A program made the position numbers and the translations under genes. Of a DNA stretch of 7,902 nucleotides, positions 1 through 5,487 are shown piece after piece. Below the pieces are notes generated by a model. The model did not search any database. It was not told the origin of the DNA and saw only the letters and a list, made by a program, of their open reading frames with translations. Where the stretch lies: positions 1 to 7,902 of the forward strand of contig WQXV01000043.1 of the NCBI GenBank assembly GCA_009781565.1, in the 5' to 3' direction. Every line of letters starts with the position of its first letter. Position 1 is the first letter of the stretch. Origin of the DNA: Actinomycetes bacterium (GTDB taxonomy: Bacteria > Actinomycetota > Coriobacteriia > WRKU01).

Positions 1-3000
1 ATATCATGTCTCGGCCCGAACGTGGTCTCCTCGTCCTGCAGATAAATCCTGCGTCGTGCCCCCGACACCAGACTTGAGATGATCGCGACGATCGCAAAAA
101 GGATTGCGAACACTACTGAAGCCTCGAGTCGTGAGTCACCGGTTTGAGGAAGCCCGCTACCCTTTGGCCCGCCTACAGGATTTACAGGCGTAACGGGTCC
201 TCCGATGGGAGGAATCTTTCCTCCCTCATCGGGCCTCTCGCCTGCCGGGTCCTTTGGACCTTCGACCGGTGGTCTCGGATCGCTGGGATCGAGCGGGTCG
301 ATAGGGTCGACAGGATCGACAGGATCGCTACCATCGACTTCGCCGCGGGACCAGGTCGCGATCACAATGACATTATTATCGGGCATCTCAAAGGTCGTTG
401 TCGCAGCATTGGGTTCATCAAGTTCGACGCCCTCGCTGATCCAGCCGTCAAAGTGCAAGTACTCATGCTGACCTGCCACTACCGTGACATTGTCGCCATC
501 CATATAGATACCCGCTCCGGTCACCGCAGCGAAACTTTCAAAGACCGTGACCGTATGAGGATTGTGAACCCAGTTCGCGGTGATCTCCACGTCATAGCTT
601 GGCATGGTAAAGGTCGCCTCGGCGCTCAACTGATCGCTCAGTACAATGCCGCTCTCAGTTGTCCATCCGATGAACGTGTAGCGCGGACGTTCTCCCGCGT
701 CGATCGTGACGGTCTGGCTCTCTTCGTAGGAGCCGGCACCGGTGATCGATGCATAACTGTCGATGACCACCACATTGGCGATGATGGGATCGCGACTCCA
801 CGTGGCGGTCACCACGACGTCGTGATCGGGCATCACAAAGGTCGTCTGAGCGTTGAGTGGATCGTCCAGTTCAACCCCGCTGTCGGTGGTCCAACCGGCG
901 AATGTGTGGCCGGGACGCGTTCCCGCATCGATGGTGACAAGCACCTCTTCCAGATAGGTCCCCGCACCGGTCACCTCGGCATAACTGTCGATGACTGTCA
1001 CCGTACTCAGAATCGGGTTTCGCGTCCAGGTAGCGGTAACGGTCACCTTGTGATGAGGCATCTCGAATGTGGTTTTAGAGCTATCCGCATCTGCAAAGGT
1101 CACCCCATCCTCGGTCACCCAACCAGCAAAGGTATAGCCCTCGCGAGTGCCCGCATCGATGGTGACGGTGCTGTACTGATGATAGCTACCTGCTCCGGTC
1201 ACCGCAGCATAGCTGTCGATGACGACCACCGGATTCTTGGGCAACGGAAGCTCAAGATATTTGAACTGTGTTGCCGTGATCGTGTCGACCGGATAGGTCG
1301 CGGTGCTCATGCGGTACTTGATTTTATGGACCTCATGCGTGTGGTAGTTGACGAGGTCCTCATTGTTGAAGATCACGCCGTTTCTACCCCAATAGCGACC
1401 ATATCCCTCAAGACTGGTTATCCCAGGCTCAAGATTGACCGGATAGGCTAGAGCGATAGCTACATCGTTCTTACCCCAGAACACTCCGTTCGAGATCGTG
1501 GTGATCCGGCCTTTGTTCATGCCGTCACACATGATCGCATTGCGTGCTCCGATGATCTTACCACCCGAGATATGCGTGATCGTACCGGAGTTGGCGATAC
1601 CATGATCGGTGGTGGACTCGATGTGTCCTCCACTGATCGTGCTTATCGTTCCTCCGGAATAGTTATATACTCCATACGAGGTCTTACCGATGAAGGTCGC
1701 ATCACCAGTGATGTTACCTATCACACCGACGTTGAGCATACCCTGGTTGCCTTCCATACGGCCCCCTGAGATCTCACCGATCGAGCTTCCATAGTCACTC
1801 TGTATCGCAACTCTTCCCTCAAAGAATCCACCGGTAATCGAATCGATACGCGTTCCATTTTGGATGATGAGTACGCCGAACCAGGCGCCACTGTAGTGGC
1901 CACCTGAGATCGTACCGATCCCCGTTTTTCCAAATCCATCGGTCTGGCACCAGACGTTGGCGGTCTGGTCTTTGTCTGCGGAAGAGCCGAGACGAGTAGC
2001 GACGAACTCTCCACCGCTGATCTCACCTATCCACGCGCCACGGATGACGACGACGTTATCGAGGCGAGCTGCCTGATAGTAACCACCACTGATCTCGCCG
2101 ATCTGCGCCTCATTCTGCACAAAGACATTGTGCCCATGAAGGGTCGTGGTAACGTCGGTCTGATAAAACTCTCCACCCGAGATCAACTCGATCCGGGTTC
2201 CCTTATCAGAGACATGCACGGTATCGATCCGGGCGGAGAAGTATCCGCCGCTGATCTCGCGTAGTGTTGCCTTGTTCTCGACACTTACCGCGGTCGAGCC
2301 ACCCTCGATCCTACCACCATAGATCGCACCGGATGCATTGGCTCCACTCAACGATATGGTGTTGCGGCTTCCCCGCATGGTGATTCCGTCGTAGATCTCA
2401 ATATCTCCGTTGGTGACACTGACGCTGTCCCATGCATTGATGATCGTCAGTGGGATACCTGTATCTGGCTCACCCAGTGTGAGGGCACCTCCATCTTTGA
2501 CATTGAACGCGCCGGTGCTCGTCGAGGTGAACAGTATCGTTGGTGCACTCTCAGAACCAACGATCCTCACGTCTGCCGTGATGTCTATCGGTGCAAGCTC
2601 AGTCGTGTTACCTAACACCTCAAGCGTGTAGGATGCAAGACTCTGATCCTTTGCAGCGGCAACTGCTGCGGTCACAGACTCGAAGAGCTCGTCGGTCTCT
2701 TGAAGTCTTACTGGTTTTTGGGTGGGAAGCTCCGGCTCAGCTACCGGTGCCTCCCATGTTATCGTGTGCGACCCACTCATGAAGCTGATGACTGGAGTGG
2801 ACCCTGAAAGATCCCATTTGACGTTGGTGATAGCGCTTCCAGATTTGCGCGTCAGGCCATTGGTGGTCCCGTTATAGGCCTGCGGTATCTCGATCGAGTC
2901 GACCTCGACGATGATTCCGGCACCGTATGCTTCGAAACCTCCAACACAGGTACCCGCATAATACGCAGCGAGTCCTCCGTTTTGGAGAGAGACCGCCCAC

Positions 3001-3647
3001 GCGTCACCGAATATCTCGCTGCTCGCACTGACGGTACCACCGGTGATGGTGACGGTGCCTCTATTGGAGGTGAATACTTCTCCGACCATGATGGCATAGA
3101 TGCCGTGACCGATATCCATCTCTGCGGTGACCGATCCATCGCTCACAACAACGTTTCCGGCTTTGACCTGGATTGCGGCGGAGTAATCACCCCATACCGA
3201 CACCGAACCTCTTGAAACGATGACGTTTCCGGTACTGACCATGATGGCTGTATCATCGACAACGTCGATAATGCCACCTGAGGCAACCTCGAAAGTTCCG
3301 CCTCCACTGACAGCGAACGAGAGGTTTCTCGCGACCGCTTTCCACACCAGTGTCTTATCAGCGGGAATATTGAGTGTGATCGTGGCTGCTTCATTGGCTT
3401 TGGTGCCTGTGATGATAACCTTGCCACCGGATGGTGCTCCATCAAGTGCCCCTTGAATAGTGGAGGCAACAACGGAGCTGCTCTGCGCGTCGTCGATGAC
3501 CACTGAACTGTCAGCAGCATAGACCTGGCTCGTGACTACTGAGAGCATGACTAAAAGGACTGCGAACACCAGCAGTGCACCTGCAAATGCTTTGGTAGCG
3601 CGGTGATCGCGTACGGAAACAGATGCATTCTTTCTTACGATTTCCAT
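1..3647 (-). CDS. LPXTG wall-anchored adhesin-like protein, beta-helix plus four InlB-type repeats (3' end outside window)
   Basis: I translated this frame by hand from ATG at 3647. It stays open to the left edge: 1,215 codons, no stop, with the frame checked at several points. Residues 1-45 form a signal peptide: basic start, hydrophobic stretch about 21-40, likely cleavage after VYA. Residues about 50-300 and 340-735 are Gly/Ser/Thr/Val-rich short beta strands, as in right-handed beta-helix surface proteins, with about ten ISGG or ITGG rungs from 465 on. Residues 806-1099 hold four InlB-type B repeats of about 70 residues. A Pro/Asp/Gly-rich stretch (1102-1163) leads to LPQTG at 1166-1170, a hydrophobic helix about 1176-1196 and RRR at 1198-1200, which is a sortase signal. 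At least 15 residues follow RRR, an unusually long cytosolic tail. A Shine-Dalgarno GGAGGG lies 9 nt before the start. By family knowledge such proteins are exported and joined to the cell wall for adhesion. The ligand is unknown and no catalytic motif was seen. It follows the haem genes on the same strand, but a functional link is only inference. Confidence 0.92.
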   Translation of the reverse strand, partial: MEIVRKNASVSVRDHRATKAFAGALLVFAVLLVMLSVVTSQVYAADSSVVIDDAQSSSVVASTIQGALDGAPSGGKVIITGTKANEAATITLNIPADKTLVWKAVARNLSFAVSGGGTFEVASGGIIDVVDDTAIMVSTGNVIVSRGSVSVWGDYSAAIQVKAGNVVVSDGSVTAEMDIGHGIYAIMVGEVFTSNRGTVTITGGTVSASSEIFGDAWAVSLQNGGLAAYYAGTCVGGFEAYGAGIIVEVDSIEIPQAYNGTTNGLTRKSGSAITNVKWDLSGSTPVISFMSGSHTITWEAPVAEPELPTQKPVRLQETDELFESVTAAVAAAKDQSLASYTLEVLGNTTELAPIDITADVRIVGSESAPTILFTSTSTGAFNVKDGGALTLGEPDTGIPLTIINAWDSVSVTNGDIEIYDGITMRGSRNTISLSGANASGAIYGGRIEGGSTAVSVENKATLREISGGYFSARIDTVHVSDKGTRIELISGGEFYQTDVTTTLHGHNVFVQNEAQIGEISGGYYQAARLDNVVVIRGAWIGEISGGEFVATRLGSSADKDQTANVWCQTDGFGKTGIGTISGGHYSGAWFGVLIIQNGTRIDSITGGFFEGRVAIQSDYGSSIGEISGGRMEGNQGMLNVGVIGNITGDATFIGKTSYGVYNYSGGTISTISGGHIESTTDHGIANSGTITHISGGKIIGARNAIMCDGMNKGRITTISNGVFWGKNDVAIALAYPVNLEPGITSLEGYGRYWGRNGVIFNNEDLVNYHTHEVHKIKYRMSTATYPVDTITATQFKYLELPLPKNPVVVIDSYAAVTGAGSYHQYSTVTIDAGTREGYTFAGWVTEDGVTFADADSSKTTFEMPHHKVTVTATWTRNPILSTVTVIDSYAEVTGAGTYLEEVLVTIDAGTRPGHTFAGWTTDSGVELDDPLNAQTTFVMPDHDVVVTATWSRDPIIANVVVIDSYASITGAGSYEESQTVTIDAGERPRYTFIGWTTESGIVLSDQLSAEATFTMPSYDVEITANWVHNPHTVTVFESFAAVTGAGIYMDGDNVTVVAGQHEYLHFDGWISEGVELDEPNAATTTFEMPDNNVIVIATWSRGEVDGSDPVDPVDPIDPLDPSDPRPPVEGPKDPAGERPDEGGKIPPIGGPVTPVNPVGGPKGSGLPQTGDSRLEASVVFAILFAIVAIISSLVSGARRRIYLQDEETTFGPRHD
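276..329 (-). repeat. 9-bp tandem repeat encoding (X-Asp-Pro)6
   Basis: Six consecutive 9-bp units, each close to GGATCGACA on the plus strand, encode residues 1107-1124 of the surface protein as SDP-VDP-VDP-IDP-LDP-SDP. The units differ only at one to three positions. Such Pro-rich stretches span the peptidoglycan between the exposed domains and the LPXTG anchor. Unit number may vary between strains through slippage; each gain or loss stays in frame because nine is a multiple of three. Confidence 0.9.
351..1232 (-). repeat. Four InlB-type B repeats (about 70 residues each)
   Basis: The unit occurs at about 1026-1232, 798-1007, 570-779 and 351-557. Each begins with a strand like VIDSYA, then VTGAG, a second strand with VTIDAG, an aromatic F-x-GW core (FAGW, FAGW, FIGW, FDGW), then TF-x-MP and a closing ATW or ANW. 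This is the pattern of Listeria-Bacteroides (InlB B-repeat, Flg_new type) domains, which form stalks or bind surface ligands. The first three copies are closest to each other in protein and DNA. The fourth has diverged (VFESFA, VVAGQ) and is slightly shorter. Confidence 0.85.
1443..2300 (-). repeat. ISGG-rung region of the surface protein (beta-helix-like)
   Basis: Between residues about 450 and 735 the motif I-S-G-G (variants ITGG, ITGD, ISNG) recurs about ten times at 20 to 37 residue spacing, usually followed by an aromatic or hydrophobic residue and preceded by a small strand such as IGE or IST. In DNA this appears as a recurring CCACC-x-GA-GATC element on the plus strand. The regular turn-strand pattern suggests stacked coils of a right-handed beta-helix. 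Fold assignment is inference from the pattern; no polysaccharide lyase active-site residues are recognisable. Confidence 0.7.
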
Positions 3648-3656
3648 GATAGTGAT

Positions 3657-3662
3657 CCCTCC
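3657..3662 (-). promoter_or_regulatory. Ribosome binding site of the LPXTG protein gene
   Basis: GGAGGG on the minus strand stands 9 nt before ATG 3647. This near-consensus Shine-Dalgarno with normal spacing decides the start. The residues that follow give a proper signal peptide. Confidence 0.85.
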
Positions 3663-3736
3663 ATAGAAACTTGTGCATTCCTGCGACCGATCTGGGTCTC
3701 TCTTCTCACCTCACAGACAGGTTTGCACGAACACCT

Positions 3737-3832
3737 ATCTGCTACCAGATTAGTCACACTTATATGCTACTAGTATAGTATCAATATGAGGGCTTCAATG
3801 ATTCTCCACAATATGATACTGTGATGATATCA
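3737..3832. repeat. Cluster of short inverted repeats in the intergenic region
   Basis: Several short dyads lie close together. ATCTG/CAGAT (3737-3741 and 3746-3750) has a 4-nt loop. TACTAGTA (3768-3775) is a perfect palindrome. AGTATCA (3777-3783) is inverted at 3814-3820. TGATATCA (3825-3832) is a perfect palindrome. They surround the candidate promoter and could be operator sites or simply AT-rich chance dyads. None matches a metal-regulator box closely enough for me to name one. Confidence 0.4.
3759..3798 (-). promoter_or_regulatory. Possible promoter for the LPXTG protein gene
   Basis: In an AT-rich stretch of the gap between the lipoprotein gene and the surface-protein gene, minus-strand TTGAAG (3793-3798) and TATACT (3772-3777) are separated by 15 bp. 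TATACT matches the -10 consensus at five of six positions, but the spacing is short. A second, weaker pair is TTGATA (3779-3784) with TATAAG (3759-3764) at 14 bp. Either would leave a leader of roughly 100-120 nt. The stem-loop upstream and the large gap support a separate transcription unit, but the exact boxes are uncertain. Confidence 0.35.
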
Positions 3833-3850
3833 ATTAGATGTCGGAGGAGC

Positions 3851-3870
3851 ACGCTGCTTTCCGGCAGCGC
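3851..3870 (-). terminator. Stem-loop directly after the haem lipoprotein gene
   Basis: On the minus strand GCGCTGC and GCAGCGT pair around a 6-nt loop CGGAAA, giving six GC-rich pairs plus one G-U pair, beginning one base after the TAG stop (3872-3874). No run of T follows, so it is not a textbook Rho-independent terminator. It may stabilise the 3' end of the haem operon mRNA or weaken read-through into the surface-protein gene. Confidence 0.45.
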
Positions 3871-3871
3871 G

Positions 3872-4768
3872 CTAGCGTATCGATGAAAAGATGGTTTTGA
3901 GTATGGCGAGTGCTTGGGGATAGTCAAATGTTGCACTCATGCCGAACTCAGCGTGGGGTAGATCGAACACATTGCCCGCCTGTACTGCATCGAAATGCTT
4001 CCAGATATCATTCTCGGAAAACTCTTTGTCAAACATCTCGACGACCTCTTCGGGTAGTGCGTGTGAGGCACGCAGGATGATGTCGGGTTGGCGTGAGAGC
4101 ATATCCTCGGTATTGGCAGAGATGAACTCTTGATTCTCGCCAGCATAGACGTTGAGCGCACCGGTCATCGCTACCAGCGATCCTATATATGAGTTCTCGG
4201 TAGCGACCAGATACGAGCCGGGCAGACCCATCAATATCAGCACGCGCGGTGGCTCATCGAAAACTACCTCCTCTCGATACTGTGCCTTGAACTCCTCGTA
4301 TTCATCGAGCAGCGCTTGCGCCTCTGCCTCTCTTTTTAACAGGGGGCCCAGTTCGGCGATCGACTCATACATATGATCGATACTGCGCAGGTTGAGGAAT
4401 GCTACATCGATCCGTGCCGCTTCGAAACGTGGACCGAGCGACGCTTCGAGGGTCTTGGGGGCAAATACCCAATCAGGTGCCAGGGAGCGGATGATCTCCA
4501 TATCGGGATTCATGGATGCGCCGACATTGGCTGCGCCCTTGAAGCGATCCGAGGCTTCCAGCTCACTTTGGGGAACCCCGATGACATCGACTTCAAGACG
4601 CGCGATGATCTCGGCGACTGCGCGCGAGGTCGTCACGACCCGTTCATTGCCGGTGATAAGCTTGGGGCCACCCTTACCTTCGGGGTATTGGTCGACACAA
4701 CCAGTAACAAAAAGCACCAGCATGCACAAGGCGATGATACTGGCGCTCTTGACTCCCCCATGGCGCAT
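3872..4768 (-). CDS. isdE: Haem ABC transporter substrate-binding lipoprotein, IsdE/HtsA family
   Basis: This 298-residue protein is the membrane-tethered haem receptor that hands haem to an ABC permease. A short basic start, a hydrophobic segment (about 9-20) and the lipobox VTGC (Cys24) mark a lipoprotein. The rest is a class III periplasmic binding protein fold (PF01497 type) of normal length. As recalled, stretches match IsdE closely: GASMNPDMEI near 83-92, VLILMG-x-PGSYLVAT at 176-190, EMFDKEF at 244-250, IWKHF at 255-259 and FGM at 275-277. In IsdE and HtsA the iron is held by a Met and a His; here these are M86 (SMNPDM) and H236 (RASHALPEE). The gene starts 14 bp after the Shp-like gene, and its weak Shine-Dalgarno (AGGA) overlaps that stop codon, 12 nt from the ATG, so coupled expression is likely. 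It ends in a stem-loop. Permease and ATPase genes do not follow, which is unusual. The isdE/htsA assignment is at family level. Confidence 0.93.
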   Translation of the reverse strand: MRHGGVKSASIIALCMLVLFVTGCVDQYPEGKGGPKLITGNERVVTTSRAVAEIIARLEVDVIGVPQSELEASDRFKGAANVGASMNPDMEIIRSLAPDWVFAPKTLEASLGPRFEAARIDVAFLNLRSIDHMYESIAELGPLLKREAEAQALLDEYEEFKAQYREEVVFDEPPRVLILMGLPGSYLVATENSYIGSLVAMTGALNVYAGENQEFISANTEDMLSRQPDIILRASHALPEEVVEMFDKEFSENDIWKHFDAVQAGNVFDLPHAEFGMSATFDYPQALAILKTIFSSIR

Positions 4769-4782
4769 GAAAGGTGAGTTTC

Positions 4783-5487
4783 CTAGGCGTTCTTCTTACG
4801 CAATGCGTTGATCGCAGCGACGCCGCCGACCAACACGATCAATGAACCTGCGATGGCGAGAAAGGTCAGAAGCGGACCGCGATCCTCTTCAGCAACACCG
4901 GTCACTTCCTCATTGGCGGTGTTCTCATATATCGAGATCGGTGTGTCATCGACCTCTTGTTCTTGCGCTACCGGAATCTCGACTGCGTCACCTTCCGGTG
5001 CGAACGAAATGAATCCCACGACTTCTCGTCCCATGGGGATCGAGACGAGCGAGACGCGCAGGATAGCGTCGACACTGGGAACTTGGACCTGGAGATCACG
5101 GGTGTTATCTGCCTGATTGTCTGAAACGATGCTGTAGGGCAGCGACTCCTTGACTGCACCTGCATCATCAAGAAGCTCGATGATGAAGCTGTCCTCTTGG
5201 GTTTCTACCACCAATCCGATGCGGAAGGTGATGAAGGTGTTGCCCTCATCATCGACCAGTAGATTTGCGGGGGTGCTCATCACCAGATTCTCGGTCATGC
5301 CTTGACCCAGGCCCGGGTTGTTTCCGGTATCCTCGATCTCAAGCGTGATCGGATTGGCGTATGAGGGGACCGCTTGAAGAGCTTGCTCCTCAGCGGAAGC
5401 AGCTATACCGACCAGCGCTAAGAGCGCTGCGATCAGTACTATGAGAAAAAAGAATGTCCTAGCAGTACTATTCAGATTCAATGACAT
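4783..5487 (-). CDS. shp: Membrane-anchored cell-surface haem-binding protein, Shp family
   Basis: The 234 residues form a signal peptide (hydrophobic 11-31, cleavage near ASA/EE), a beta-rich domain about 41-165, an acidic linker (about 166-203), and a C-terminal membrane helix (about 206-228) ending LRKKNA. The layout and size match streptococcal Shp, which takes haem from surface NEAT proteins and passes it to HtsA. Signature strings fit the Shp haem-binding domain: GLGQGM at 59-64, FITFRI at 85-90 and PMGREVV at 151-157. In Shp the haem iron is held by two methionines, Met66 and Met153; M64 and M152 here occupy the same motifs. ATG 5487 lies inside the upstream gene, giving a 20-bp overlap with its TAG (5468-5470). 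An AGGAAG sequence ends 3 nt before the start, so translational coupling is likely. A sortase motif is absent, so anchoring is through the membrane helix. Confidence 0.9.
   Translation of the reverse strand: MSLNLNSTARTFFFLIVLIAALLALVGIAASAEEQALQAVPSYANPITLEIEDTGNNPGLGQGMTENLVMSTPANLLVDDEGNTFITFRIGLVVETQEDSFIIELLDDAGAVKESLPYSIVSDNQADNTRDLQVQVPSVDAILRVSLVSIPMGREVVGFISFAPEGDAVEIPVAQEQEVDDTPISIYENTANEEVTGVAEEDRGPLLTFLAIAGSLIVLVGGVAAINALRKKNA

Noticed and set aside
144..1451. 435-codon open frame on the plus strand
   Set aside because: It lies wholly antisense to the LPXTG protein gene. Its translation is rich in Arg, His, Asp and Ile without domain pattern, and repeats only because the opposite strand carries the InlB repeats. 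The minus frame has signal peptide, domains and LPQTG.
1443..2300. Spaced recurring DNA motif resembling a CRISPR array
   Set aside because: The element is short, imperfect, and spaced irregularly in multiples of three. It encodes the ISGG turns of an intact protein.
3143..3520. 125-codon minus-strand frame within the adhesin gene, and other short minus frames at 1721-2026 and 2852-3139
   Set aside because: They lie in other frames of the long open LPXTG gene, lack plausible start context and show no protein features.
3648..3760. Riboswitch or other structured leader before the adhesin gene
   Set aside because: Only a 5-bp stem (3737-3750) and 4-bp pairings are visible. I recognise no known riboswitch core and no terminator/antiterminator pair.
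4373..4811. Two overlapping plus-strand frames of 134 and 139 codons
   Set aside because: Both are antisense to the isdE-type gene, whose protein match is very clear over its full length. Neither shows a recognisable domain.
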